Shown piece by piece: positions 9,701 to 18,103 of a stretch of DNA of 64,000 nucleotides. Location: assembly GCA_964605665.1 (NCBI GenBank), contig CAZSDP010000005.1, forward strand, positions 62,001 through 126,000. The letters run 5' to 3'. The notes under the pieces are model-generated. The model was not told where the DNA came from. It saw only the letters and a list, made by a program, of their open reading frames with translations, and did not search any database. The position numbers and the translations under genes are program-made. Position 1 is the first letter of the stretch. Each line of letters starts with the position of its first letter. This DNA is from CAZSDP01 sp964605665. GTDB lineage: Bacteria > Planctomycetota > UBA8108 > UBA1146.

Positions 9701-10803
9701 GCATCACCAGGCCCTGGAGGCACATTCGCATCGAATCGGAAGTTGTAGAGGGTCGACCAACGCAGAGCGTTCGCGTTTTGATTGACCGCATGTGTTTCCG
9801 TGGACCAGGTTGCCGTTGAAGCGCTTTGAGTGAAGGTCCAATCTGCTCCTGCGTACGGTTCACCGCTGTGGTAGTCCACGTCGTGGAAGCCGACGTTGGT
9901 GAGGACGACACCCGCGGGAACCGGGACCGAAAAGCTCTGTCCGCTTCGATCAGAGTTTAGGTTGAAGATGGCGTATTCGTAGTGCCACGTTCCATCTCCG
10001 TTGTTGGTGACATCATAGCCGAGGATGAAGAGACCTTCGCCGGGCACTCGAGCATCGACCAAAGTGACGGTCGGCTGGAAATCCTGCCACGCTTGAATAC
10101 CTGGGTCTTCGCGACGAGTTGCTTGGCCGGCGATGAAGGACATCGTGTGGCTTGCATCAGATCCAAAAGTGACGGGGCGGTAGGAGGCGTTGTTCTCGCC
10201 GTTTCCTGCTTGTGCATCGTCTTGTGTTACATAGTGACCGCTGACGACGTACTGAGCTCCTGCATTGAGAGCCGGATTGACATCGGCAGTCAGTACTTTG
10301 AGTCGGCGGTCCACTGGTCCACTGAATGCGGGATCACCAGGAGGGTAGGGAAAGAACCCAGTGAATGCGTTGACTTCCGATCGAGGCCCCAGATTTCCTT
10401 GTGACCCGTTCAGTCCAGCAGAGTAAGGGTCGGAGCATCCCACCCCGAGGGCAGTTCCATCCGTGGGGGAACAAGTGGCGCAGAGACTCTGCGAGAGAGC
10501 AAAGAAGCCGTGCTTCAGCCAACTGATTCCAATTTGTTCGAATCGTCCGTCCTTTAGCCGAAACAGCTCCTGCCCGATCACCGGGTGTTCGTTGGTGCCC
10601 GAGATCCAGATCAGATCCGCGTCACCTTGGTTGCATGAGGTCGTTCCAACGGAGTAAGCGTGAAATGCTCCTTCTGAGCCGTAGCTCGCCACTTGGTGGA
10701 GATCTCCGACGATCACATCGGGATTCTGAGCAAATAGGGGCGCCATGGTGCTGGTCAAGAGCAGTATCGAGATACGGCAGAGAGACGCAGAGAACCGCGA
10801 CAT
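6751..10803 (-). CDS. secreted Asp/Cys-rich tandem-repeat protein with P-domain and dockerin-like C-terminus
   Basis: A 1350-residue exported protein. Residues 1-25 (MSRFSASLCR then a hydrophobic run ending PLFAQ) are a signal peptide. Residues 25-385 form a beta-rich domain I cannot name. About 40 repeats of 17-19 residues follow, consensus DCDSNGQIDSCEIAAGTAT: seven before and 33 after a P/Homo-B (proprotein convertase P) domain at about 515-645 (HTWIGDLLVQVTSP, LGNWSISANDG). The repeat DxDxNGxxDxC resembles calcium-binding EF/thrombospondin type 3 loops, with two conserved cysteines per repeat. The end (1262-1340) has a dockerin-like pair, DPNLDTMVDISDF and ADVNDSGMIDVAD. The ATG at 10803 has AGGA eight bases upstream; the frame continues 38 codons further without a better start. 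Likely a cell-surface or stalk-like adhesive protein (inference). Confidence 0.88.
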   Translation of the reverse strand: MSRFSASLCRISILLLTSTMAPLFAQNPDVIVGDLHQVASYGSEGAFHAYSVGTTSCNQGDADLIWISGTNEHPVIGQELFRLKDGRFEQIGISWLKHGFFALSQSLCATCSPTDGTALGVGCSDPYSAGLNGSQGNLGPRSEVNAFTGFFPYPPGDPAFSGPVDRRLKVLTADVNPALNAGAQYVVSGHYVTQDDAQAGNGENNASYRPVTFGSDASHTMSFIAGQATRREDPGIQAWQDFQPTVTLVDARVPGEGLFILGYDVTNNGDGTWHYEYAIFNLNSDRSGQSFSVPVPAGVVLTNVGFHDVDYHSGEPYAGADWTFTQSASTATWSTETHAVNQNANALRWSTLYNFRFDANVPPGPGDATLALFKPGTPNSLTIPMIQAPTGGSLDCNNNGIPDIDDVASGFSADCNSNGVPDECEEDCNLNGQPDSCDITGGLATDCDLDGVLDSCQLSAGTATDCDNDGVLDTCELSSGSDTDCNFNGIPDSCELSAGSDCDNNGVLDECEASGIVTYDRVLSPPIPIVSNGGPAIDTLTVADSGVVLDVDVAVQITHTWIGDLLVQVTSPTATTVNLHQNSGGSADDIITTYDDDGGAGTTTPAQPLSAFDGEDRLGNWSISANDGVNQDDGNLNGWSLIVEVQGAAIQDCNGNGLDDSCEISGGLVSDCDLNGIPDSCDITSGAGDCDGNGAIDACELAAGTADDCDNNGQIDPCEIAAGTANDCDGNGAIDPCELLAGTAIDCDSNGLIDPCEIAAGTAPDCDLNGILDFCDIIAGTPDCDLNGIPDNCDIAAGASDCNSNNLLDACEITAGTVADCNGNGSIDSCEIAAGTAADCDLNGVPDSCDLASGVPDCNLNGIPDSCDLNNSSFDCDANGQIDSCEIASGAASDCNGNNQIDSCEIAAGSAGDCNSNGIIDSCDIAGGVADCDTNGVPDSCDIATGAADCNSNGQIDSCEINAGSAVDCDSNGVIDSCEIATGAATDCDSNGQIDSCEISAGTAIDCDNNGQIDSCEFAAGTASDCDSNGQIDSCEINAGTATDCDSNGQIDSCELAAGTATDCNMNGQIDSCEIAAGTAADCNSNGQIDSCDISSGTADCDSDGQPDSCQLAAGAPDCNGNGVIDSCDIASGADCDGNGQVDSCELLAGTATDCDMNGAIDSCELASGTATDCDSNGQIDSCELSAGTASDCDSNGIIDSCDITAGATDCDMDGVIDSCQLASGAPDCNSNGVLDSCDIASGVSNDTDLDGIPDECAEPQFNRGDPNLDTMVDISDFIFILAYLFSGGPLQCPDAADVNDSGMIDVADVIYGLQYIFVSGPAPPAPFGGCGVDPTVDSLDECIPGPACP
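7035..9627 (-). repeat. about 40 coding tandem repeats of mostly 57 bp
   Basis: DNA encoding the 17-19 residue Asp/Cys repeats, interrupted at about 8858-9260 by the P-domain. Units drift in codon use (the GAT/GAC and AAT/AAC codons vary) while the protein pattern DCDxNGxxDSC is kept, so the array is old and under protein-level selection. It is the reason many spurious long ORFs appear on both strands here. Confidence 0.9.
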
Positions 10804-10819
10804 GCGATTGTCCTTTCGG

Positions 10820-10843
10820 CTCCCCTCTCGGCCAGGAGGGGAG
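10820..10843 (-). other. 5'-UTR hairpin next to the ribosome-binding site
   Basis: CTCCCCTC pairs perfectly with GAGGGGAG (8 bp, 8-base loop) immediately upstream of the AGGA ribosome-binding site of the repeat protein. It could affect translation or mRNA stability; no specific riboswitch class is recognised. Confidence 0.4.
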
Positions 10844-11442
10844 AAGCCTGAGTCCGATCGAATCAGGAATTGGTGGCTTCGTCTGCAGGTGGCGCGCAAG
10901 GTCGAGGGAAACCGCAAGGGATCGATCGACGATTGCTGAGTCGAATGCAGTCGGAGCGTGGTCGACCCTTCGATAGAAGGGCCGGTTAGGATGTAAAAGG
11001 AACGTCAAAATGGATCTGTAACCCAACGATTTTGGCTCTGTGATGAGGCTGAAATCGCCCGTTTGAAGTCCTCTCGCCCGTCACGATCTGAGCGATCGAA
11101 CGAGGTCTGATTCCTGCACACGGAAGAGAAGCCACGACATACAGCACCAACGAGTCCTCCCTATCTTAGCAGCCCAAACCAGAGGTAGAGAAGTAGGTGA
11201 ATCAGGATTTCTGGCGGAATCGCTGTAGAAACGGCGATCGCCTTCTGGAGGCTCTCCTTTTGATTTTCTTGTCTTTTTCTACCATTGATCGACGATGCCG
11301 CCCCGAAGTGAGCCGTCTCACTGCTGCGACAGGGTCACAGCTCTCGCCATTTTGAGGACTCCTCGTGAGACGGTGTTCCGCTTAAGTGCTTATTTTAAAG
11401 TGATTTGTGTCTCTCCTTTGGAGGGGCAAGGGAGAGAAGGTC
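10844..11442. other. intergenic region, divergent promoters expected
   Basis: About 600 bases between two divergently transcribed genes. No RNA gene, tRNA or convincing small ORF is recognised. It must carry the promoters for both neighbours, but no unambiguous -35/-10 pair stands out. Confidence 0.4.
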
Positions 11443-12285
11443 TTGAGTCAGTTCGCACGCCTCCATCGATCACAGGTGACTCCTGATTCAGCGGGCTCGA
11501 CTCCGCATTCCTGGGTCGTGTTCTTACACGGCATTCTCGGGAGCGGGGCAAACTGGGGGAGCTTCGCTCGACGTTTCGTCGAGGCCCGCCCCGATTGGGG
11601 AGCGCTCTTGGTCGATTTACGGCTGCATGGCCGCTCGGCAGCGGGCCAAAATCCCCACACTGTTGCTTCTGCGGCTCAGGATGTGGTGGAGGCGCTCGAA
11701 GAGGAGGGGATCGCTCCAGCTGTGGTCAGCGGGCACTCATTCGGTTCGAAGATCGCCTACCGCGTGGCGAAATCGCTTCGATCCTCTCCAGAGTCGGTAT
11801 GGATCCTCGACGCTGACCCCGGGAAGCGTCCCGAAAATGAGGAAAAGTCGCTGGTCTTACGAGTCCTCTCGACGCTTCGTCATTTGCCGAAGAGTTATGA
11901 CCGGCGCGATGAGTTTATCGAGGCACTGACGTCTCGCGGATATTCAGCGAGTCTCGCCGGGTGGCTCGGCAAGAATCTGGTCAGAGAGCAGGGTGTTCTC
12001 CAATTGCAGGTGGACCTCGATGCCATCGAAGCAATCTTACACGACTACCATCAAGTCGATCTTTGGCCGGAGATTGAGTCGTCGGAAGAAGGTGGGAGTG
12101 AGTCTCCTGAGCTCAATGTCGTTCTCGGTGGGCGCTCAGATGTGATCACTCCACCGATTCGATCTCGGATCGAGCAGGCTCGCGATCGTGGTCTGTTACG
12201 GCTCCATGAGCTACCCGACGCGGGACACTGGGTTCACATCGATGCTCCCAGGCGCCTGCTAGAGATCTTTGTGAATTCGCTTTGA
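11443..12285 (+). CDS. alpha/beta hydrolase
   Basis: A 280-residue hydrolase of the alpha/beta fold. Seen: oxyanion region VVFLHGILGSGANW, a strand-turn DLRLHGRS, nucleophile elbow GHSFGS (serine nucleophile), a late aspartate in GGRSDVITP and the catalytic histidine in DAGHWVHIDAP near the C-terminus, so the triad is complete. It resembles YbfF/epoxide-hydrolase-like esterases of similar size. The frame opens earlier (GTG at 11407), but TTG at 11443 sits behind GGGAGAGAAGG and is preferred. No signal peptide, so cytoplasmic. The substrate cannot be deduced. Confidence 0.85.
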   Translation: MSQFARLHRSQVTPDSAGSTPHSWVVFLHGILGSGANWGSFARRFVEARPDWGALLVDLRLHGRSAAGQNPHTVASAAQDVVEALEEEGIAPAVVSGHSFGSKIAYRVAKSLRSSPESVWILDADPGKRPENEEKSLVLRVLSTLRHLPKSYDRRDEFIEALTSRGYSASLAGWLGKNLVREQGVLQLQVDLDAIEAILHDYHQVDLWPEIESSEEGGSESPELNVVLGGRSDVITPPIRSRIEQARDRGLLRLHELPDAGHWVHIDAPRRLLEIFVNSL

Positions 12286-12449
12286 TCGGGCTCAGTTCGG
12301 GATCTTGAGCGGTCTATCGGTTGTTGTTGGAGTGGTCACGGTTGGTTGAGATCCCTTCGGAGAGTTGATCGAGGGCCAAAACGGGAATAAGTTATCTGTC
12401 GAATCACCGATCCAATTTTGCAGCCCATCGGGCAAGTCAGGGGAATCTC

Positions 12450-14717
12450 ATGACTCGACAGAAGCGGTTTGGGTTCTTCGTTATTCTCGCCTTGATCGTC
12501 CTCGGCCTATTTCTGTTCATTCAGCCCCCTGACAAGGATCAATCGGAGAGGCCCGCGGGGCAAATCGCCCCAGAGCAAGGTCAAGGAAGTGGCGACTTCC
12601 CTGCCGACTCCGATCGTCGTGTTCACTCTGAGCCGAAGCGTACCGATTCTGATACCTCTGAATTCAAGAGCCCAAAGATCGAGAGTTCAATTCCTGAATC
12701 AGAACTCGTCCACCTCTCTTTTTTGGTTCTCGATCCACTGGGTTCACCGGTTGAGAACGCAATGGTGAGCATGATCCAAACTTCCAAGATCCCAAACTCC
12801 AATGTCCCAAATCAGCCTCGCTTGACTGAAGGTGACGCCTGGCAGGCGAGTACGGATGAGTCCGGGGAGGCGGTGTTGGCGATCGAGCTGCCGAGCGGAG
12901 TCTTCAGCTGGACGGTGGGTGTTGCTAAAGAGCGTTTCGAGGACTTTTTGGGTGAGTGGCAAGGTTCGGCGCGAGAAGGTTTAGATCGTGAAGATTCAAT
13001 CGTTTTAGATACAGGACTGGCGCAGAGCTCTGGAACTCCTGAGGACCCTTTTGTCATCCAGCTCCCTTTCGAAACTTCCATCATGGGCCGGGTCCTATTG
13101 CCAGATGATCAAGCTGCCAGCAAGGCATGCCTGGTTGCGATCCAGCGCGACACTGGGAATCAAGGGTGGGCAGAACCGGCCATTACCCACGTCGAAGATG
13201 GGGCTGGATCGTATTACTTTGGTCCGTTGCAACCGGGACGCTATTGGGTTTGGGCTTATCAACCCGAGTTTGCACGAAGCGCTAAGGTCGTGGTGGAAGT
13301 TGCCGAAGGGGAGCGCGCTCTTGATGTGGATGTCGAGCTCGAACTCGGTTTTGAGGCGGTGATCACTGTCCTTGACCAATTGAGTGGAAGGCCGATCGAA
13401 GGTGCGGCTGTTTATCCGCATCTCGAACATGTTCCAGGAACAGTGGATTTTCCTCATCGTAGCAAGAGATTCGACGCACGAGTTCGGAATGTCGCCGCGA
13501 CGAATCGATCTGGAATTGCGAACATTTTCGATCTTCCCCTGCGGAAGACTCTGTTGAGGGTTCTTCATCCTGATTTCCGAATCGCTGAGACCTGGATCGA
13601 ACCGGACGCTAACGGAGTCGCATCTGCAACGATTCGGCTTGAAACTGGACCGAGTATTCGTGGAGACGTGGTCGACGCAGAAGGTAACCTGGTGGATGGA
13701 CCGGAGATTTTTGCCGTCACCATGACGCTCGATCGAGACCTGTCCGAAGTGCTCGCGGGTGAGGTGATCGATGGAAGCTATGAGATTGCTCATGTGAATC
13801 CCGGTCGCTATGTCGTGGTTTATCCAGGTCAGTCGGCTGACGGAAGCGACACAAAAATGCAATTCACCATGGTGGGCCTCGAGAAAGACGCAGTGGTCGA
13901 CTTCGTAGAAGTCGCAGAACTTGCCACCTTGAGTGGGCTGTTTGTGGGAAGTGATGAGAAGCCTGTCGGAAATAAATACGTCACAGTGTCGCGAGTGGAC
14001 GATGTGGGAGAGCTCTCGTTTCGTAGTGGAACGACAGACGCTGACGGTAGATTTGAGATCAGAAACCTCACCCTTGCTGAATGGACGATCTCGGTCTCCT
14101 CGAGTCCTGAATCGATGGTTGCCATCGCGACTCTCGAACTGAGAGAACCGATCGACTATGAGGAGCAGTTCACCGTGCCGCAGGGAGAGATCTTTGGTCA
14201 GGTGAACGATGCTGCAGGTCGGGCGGTGCACCCAGTGGAGTTGTTCATATTCCAGGCAGACTCTGCATCGGGTGGATCGGTTTGGCGCGGTCGGTGTGAG
14301 GCTGATCAAGAGGGCGCTTTTCGGTTTCAGGGCCTTCCCGAGGGAAGTTTCTTTCTCTTCGCTCAAAGTCCTGGGTTCCGGCAGACCACTTCACCGCCGA
14401 TCGAGTTGTCATCGGGAGGAGAGGCGGAGTTCGATCTGGTCCTCGAGCCAGGCGGGAGCGTGCGCGTCATCGTGGAAGACTCGAATGGCGCACCTCAATC
14501 TGGTGTGGATGTCAGAATCCTCAACCGCGATAGCCGAGTGATCAATGAGGGTTTACCTGCCCGGACCGACGAAAGAGGCGTCTACGTCTTTTCCAGTCTG
14601 GAGCCTGGTGAGTTTCGAATTCACTTGAGCAGGGAAGGTCACTCGCTCGACATCGATGAGCAGTTTACGGCGAAGATGGGGGAAACAGTCGAGGTGCTCC
14701 TTCAAGTTCCTCGGTGA
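12450..14717 (+). CDS. membrane-anchored protein with multiple carboxypeptidase-regulatory-like domains
   Basis: A 755-residue protein. One N-terminal hydrophobic anchor (about 7-26) is followed by a charged linker and about six to seven Ig-like beta-sandwich domains of the CarboxypepD_reg type, recognisable by recurring patterns such as GxVxDxxGxPVxxA and the terminal PGxYxV or LPEGxFxLFA. It is likely extracytoplasmic with a structural or binding role; there is no catalytic domain. ATG at 12450 has CAGGGGAA upstream. Near residue 110 the DNA shows a 15-base near-repeat (QTSKIPNSNVPNQ), one of several 15-base repeats in the window. The gene is convergent with the MscS gene. Confidence 0.8.
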   Translation: MTRQKRFGFFVILALIVLGLFLFIQPPDKDQSERPAGQIAPEQGQGSGDFPADSDRRVHSEPKRTDSDTSEFKSPKIESSIPESELVHLSFLVLDPLGSPVENAMVSMIQTSKIPNSNVPNQPRLTEGDAWQASTDESGEAVLAIELPSGVFSWTVGVAKERFEDFLGEWQGSAREGLDREDSIVLDTGLAQSSGTPEDPFVIQLPFETSIMGRVLLPDDQAASKACLVAIQRDTGNQGWAEPAITHVEDGAGSYYFGPLQPGRYWVWAYQPEFARSAKVVVEVAEGERALDVDVELELGFEAVITVLDQLSGRPIEGAAVYPHLEHVPGTVDFPHRSKRFDARVRNVAATNRSGIANIFDLPLRKTLLRVLHPDFRIAETWIEPDANGVASATIRLETGPSIRGDVVDAEGNLVDGPEIFAVTMTLDRDLSEVLAGEVIDGSYEIAHVNPGRYVVVYPGQSADGSDTKMQFTMVGLEKDAVVDFVEVAELATLSGLFVGSDEKPVGNKYVTVSRVDDVGELSFRSGTTDADGRFEIRNLTLAEWTISVSSSPESMVAIATLELREPIDYEEQFTVPQGEIFGQVNDAAGRAVHPVELFIFQADSASGGSVWRGRCEADQEGAFRFQGLPEGSFFLFAQSPGFRQTTSPPIELSSGGEAEFDLVLEPGGSVRVIVEDSNGAPQSGVDVRILNRDSRVINEGLPARTDERGVYVFSSLEPGEFRIHLSREGHSLDIDEQFTAKMGETVEVLLQVPR

Positions 14718-14796
14718 CGTGTCGCCGTGAATCAGTCTCCACCCTTCTCAGGATGGAGCATGCTCCAAGGTTGGGAGTCGAGATCTCCTGCAGCAG

Positions 14797-16566
14797 TTAC
14801 CCGGCGATGGTCTTTGATCCACCAGGCCGAGAGAGATCTCCATTCGGCCCGAATCGCTCGACCTCTTGCAGGAGTTTGCTCTCGTCTTGGAGTGGTTCCA
14901 GCTGAATTGGTCGTTCTGGCGTGCTATCGATTTGGATCGAGGTGGTCGGATACGCGAATCCAACACCGAGATGTTCGGCAAGACGAATCACCTCCAGCAT
15001 GAAGTCTTGTCTTGCTTTGAGCTCGGCTGTCCAGTCGGGAACATCGAAGAAGACGTAAACGAGGACCTGGAGGCCACTGTCACCAAAGTCATTGAGAAAG
15101 ACCTGATAGTAGTCTTGGCGCATTCGATCATTGGCGGCGACGATCTGTCGTATTCCTTCGCAGAACGCTTCGATTTCAGTTGCTCGCGTGGAATAGAGCA
15201 AACCCAATCTCGTGACGTATCGTCGCCAGCGACGAGCCCCCATATTGTCGATCGCTGAGTCGACCAACTTCGAATTGGGGAGTGCGACGACCGAATTGTA
15301 AAACGTCCTTATCCGGGTGGTACGGAACCCGATCTCCTCCACGGTGCCCTCCACCGCGCCGACGACGATCCAGTCCCCGACCTGGAATGGTTTGTCTGCA
15401 AAGACGGTCAAGGATCCAAAGAAGTTCGCGAAGGTGTCTTTGGCTGCGAGACCAACTCCGATTCCGACGACGCCCAATCCAGCAAGGAAAGAAACGATAT
15501 CGACATCGAGATTGTCAAGAACGAAGAGAAAGGCGCCAATCGTGATCAGAACTTTGAGGCTGCGTTCAAGCATCGGAGCGAGTTGATCATCGAGGCGAGA
15601 ATCTGTTTTCATCGCAGCGTCACGTAATCGAGCGCCGATGAGATCTGCTAGGCGAAAAGCGACGAGCATCAGGCCGATTGAGGCGATCAGTTTGGAGGTG
15701 ATCACCATCACCTTATCGCCGGTCGAATCTAGTTCGAGGTATTGGTAGAGAAGCGCGATGAGGCCAGCCGCAGCGAAGTAACCGAGCGCTCCACTCAGGG
15801 CACGAATTGCGTCCTGGGTCTGTTTCCCTTTCGCTCTGCGCCTTGTCCATGCGCCTGCGAGGGCCCGGATGAAGAACCCGACGATGCGCTGGATGAGCCA
15901 TGCGCTCAGGAGGAGGCTTGCGATGCCGATCCATTGCCAGTGTTCCAAGAAGAGGGCTCGCTCCTGAAGGAAGTCAGGCATCAAGTCTCGGACGCTAAAC
16001 GCCACATACTTGGTTCTTCCCTGACTTGAAAATGCCTGGAGCATTCTTACCGTTTCAGACTCGATCCAGCGTGAGTTAAAGAGCCAGCGACCGCCGACGA
16101 GATTCATGACAATGTTGCCCTGATCTGTCGGAAGTAAGAACTCTGTTTGACCGGGGATGATTTCAGGAAGAGAGTCGTAGGAGATCTCTCCGCGATAATT
16201 GAGGACGTCGATCACTCGCCTTGCTCGACGAAACGCCTCGAGACTGACCCCCTCTGCTTGGTCATCGGTTTCTAAGCACCGAACCGCCCGAAGCAGAGCT
16301 TGTAGTTGGTTCTTCGTTTCGATTTTGGAGAGTTCTCGTACTCGGTCTTTTCGCGTCGCGTCATTCCAGTTTTCAATAAAGGTCTGTAGCAGCAATCGCG
16401 GAGAACTGACATCGATAGAGAGTGGGCTCTTCGCTTCGTTTACAGCGCTGCTCGTGTCGTTGGGCTTGGGAGGTGCTGCTGGAGTCGTTTGGAGGCCAAA
16501 AACCGCCAATTGGGCAAACAGAATGCCGCTGCACAACGTGACGAGGCTCAGGTATCGAGTCAGCAT
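14797..16566 (-). CDS. MscS-family mechanosensitive ion channel
   Basis: A 589-residue protein. A signal peptide or first membrane segment (1-24) is followed by a periplasmic region of about 150 residues, then several membrane helices and the MscS core: pore helix region SFLAGLGVVGIGVGLAAKD with the Gly/Ala packing pattern, beta domain (FADKPFQVGDWI, GTVEEIGFRTTRIRTF, VALPNSKLVDS), and a C-terminal alpha/beta domain. It belongs to the longer MscS-like class with an extra N-terminal domain. It would release solutes during hypo-osmotic shock. The end reads ERFGPNGDLSRPGGSKTIAG and is probably disordered. It lies 29 bases after the topoisomerase VI A gene on the same strand. Confidence 0.9.
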   Translation of the reverse strand: MLTRYLSLVTLCSGILFAQLAVFGLQTTPAAPPKPNDTSSAVNEAKSPLSIDVSSPRLLLQTFIENWNDATRKDRVRELSKIETKNQLQALLRAVRCLETDDQAEGVSLEAFRRARRVIDVLNYRGEISYDSLPEIIPGQTEFLLPTDQGNIVMNLVGGRWLFNSRWIESETVRMLQAFSSQGRTKYVAFSVRDLMPDFLQERALFLEHWQWIGIASLLLSAWLIQRIVGFFIRALAGAWTRRRAKGKQTQDAIRALSGALGYFAAAGLIALLYQYLELDSTGDKVMVITSKLIASIGLMLVAFRLADLIGARLRDAAMKTDSRLDDQLAPMLERSLKVLITIGAFLFVLDNLDVDIVSFLAGLGVVGIGVGLAAKDTFANFFGSLTVFADKPFQVGDWIVVGAVEGTVEEIGFRTTRIRTFYNSVVALPNSKLVDSAIDNMGARRWRRYVTRLGLLYSTRATEIEAFCEGIRQIVAANDRMRQDYYQVFLNDFGDSGLQVLVYVFFDVPDWTAELKARQDFMLEVIRLAEHLGVGFAYPTTSIQIDSTPERPIQLEPLQDESKLLQEVERFGPNGDLSRPGGSKTIAG

Positions 16567-16595
16567 TGCTCTCGCTTTCCCCGGAGTGGGTCAGT

Positions 16596-18078
16596 TTACG
16601 GTAAGAACTTTCCCGGTTCTGCCAGCTTCTCTGGCAGATAAGTATCGATGACGTAGTTCAATCCCCACTTCGCGAGCGCCTGTTGTTCTGCGCGCACTCC
16701 CATCTTCAGGAGCTTCTCGATGGCGACTCCCCATCGCTTCTTGTTCTGGAAGAAGGGATCATTCTTGAGCGCGTCCTTCGCTCTTTTTATGTCAACGTCC
16801 TTCAGTGGGTGAGTGGGAAGATCATACTTGACGATGTCTTCAGGAGTCACACCCAAAAAACTGGCGCTTGGAACGCAGAAGAACTTGTTGATATGGGCCG
16901 CATTTCCCGATCCGACCTTGAGAGTCCGATAGATGTTACTAATTCCGTATGGATCGCAGTCGACGAAGGCATAGACCGGAATCTTCGCCTGCTCCGATAG
17001 CTTACGGATGAATCGTCTCGTCGATCGAGTTGGTACTCCTGCCATGCTGACCAGAATGCAGTTCGCTTTGCGCCAAAACTTGTGACTTTGCAGTCTTTGG
17101 AAGATACCGCCGGTTTCAATGGCGAGGATGAACTTCGCTCGAGTCTCGAAGGAGAGGTGCTCTACCGAGCTTGGAATCGAGTAAGCACCGCTGCCAAATC
17201 GAGTGCAGTCGATCCGCTCAATCTCTCCGGTTTCCAAGTCTGGGTCATGGACGATCAACTCTCCTGCCACCGCTCCGCCATGTTCATCGGGGACAAACCG
17301 TAGCTGCTCACGACTGATGTTGTCGACCGAGAAAAGCGCTTCGATGTCATCCATGACGGTGTCTGATTCCGATTGGTCGTGGAAGCGGGCTTCTCCCCAG
17401 TTTTTTGACTGATAGTAGGCATCTCGCTTCGTGGCAAAGTCATTGGTTTCGACCAGATCTTTGGATAGCCCCATCATGCGCAAGGTCTGAGCAAATCCCT
17501 TGACCGTATTGACGGTGAGAGTTCGTTCTTTTCGTCCTCGACCGATTTCAAGATAGCCCTTTTTCGTCGAGTAAGAGACGTTGGAGAGTGAACGAACCGG
17601 GAACTTCAAAATGGGTTTGTTGCCGCCGAGAACCGTCTGGTGGATCCGGTCGGCGGTTCCGACGATGCTCTTGACGGTCGTTGCGTTGAGGCGCGCGTTG
17701 TGTTTGGTGACCTGCGCCAAGTATGCCTTGTCGACTTTCTTCCCGGTGCCGGCACCCCTTTGGGAGAGCACAGGGGTTTGCGCCGTCTCTTCCGACTGAC
17801 GTACCTGAGCAGTCTTCTTCTTAGCGGTCTTTTTCTTAGTGGTCTTCTTCTTAGCGGTTTTCTTCTTAGNNNNNNNNNNNNNNNNNNNNNNNNNNNNNNN
17901 NNNNNNNNNNNNNNNNNNNNNNNNNNNNNNNNNNNNNNNNNNNNNNNNNNNNNNNNNNNNNNNNNNNNNTGGTCTTCTTCTTGGTGGTCTTCTTCTTGGT
18001 GGTCTTCTTCTTGGTGGTCTTCTTCTTGGTGGTCTTCTTTTTGGTGGTCTTCTTTTTAACTTTTTTCTTTTTCGCCAT
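16596..18078 (-). CDS. top6A: DNA topoisomerase VI subunit A (Spo11-like), interrupted by an assembly gap
   Basis: Catalytic subunit of type IIB topoisomerase, which cuts both strands through tyrosine linkages. Seen in the C-terminal 391 residues: winged-helix/CAP region with the tyrosine pair in TKRDAYY, and a Toprim domain with glutamate in AIETGGIF and DCDPYG as the DxD metal site. The N-terminus starts MAKKKKVKKK at ATG 18078, then KKKTT-type repeats run into a 100-N gap (17870-17969). On the other side the frame resumes as KKKTAKKKTT and passes through QVRQSEETAQ into the enzyme. The known bases between ATG and residue V at 17771 number 207, so the real gap must be a multiple of three; the true tail length is unknown. 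It follows the B subunit by 25 bases and is surely co-transcribed. Confidence 0.88.
17816..18065 (-). repeat. 15-bp tandem repeats encoding KKKTT/KKKTA, containing the assembly gap
   Basis: Units of 15 bases (AAGAAGAAGACCACC and variants) repeat at least five times before and three to four times after the N run. They encode an alternating Lys3-Thr2/Thr-Ala tail like that of histone H1 C-terminal domains. The near-identity of the units probably broke the assembly. Confidence 0.9.
17870..17969. other. 100-N assembly gap
   Basis: Exactly 100 N characters, a conventional scaffold placeholder. It falls inside the lysine repeat of the topoisomerase VI A gene, so the repeat copy number is unresolved. 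Confidence 0.99.
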
Positions 18079-18103
18079 GATCAAAGCCCTCTCGTCGGTG
18101 GAT

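Noticed and set aside
13095..14366. 423-codon open frame on the minus strand inside the 12.4-14.7 kb gene
   Set aside because: No recognizable motif, opposite to a gene with a good start, anchor and repeated domains; typical antisense shadow.
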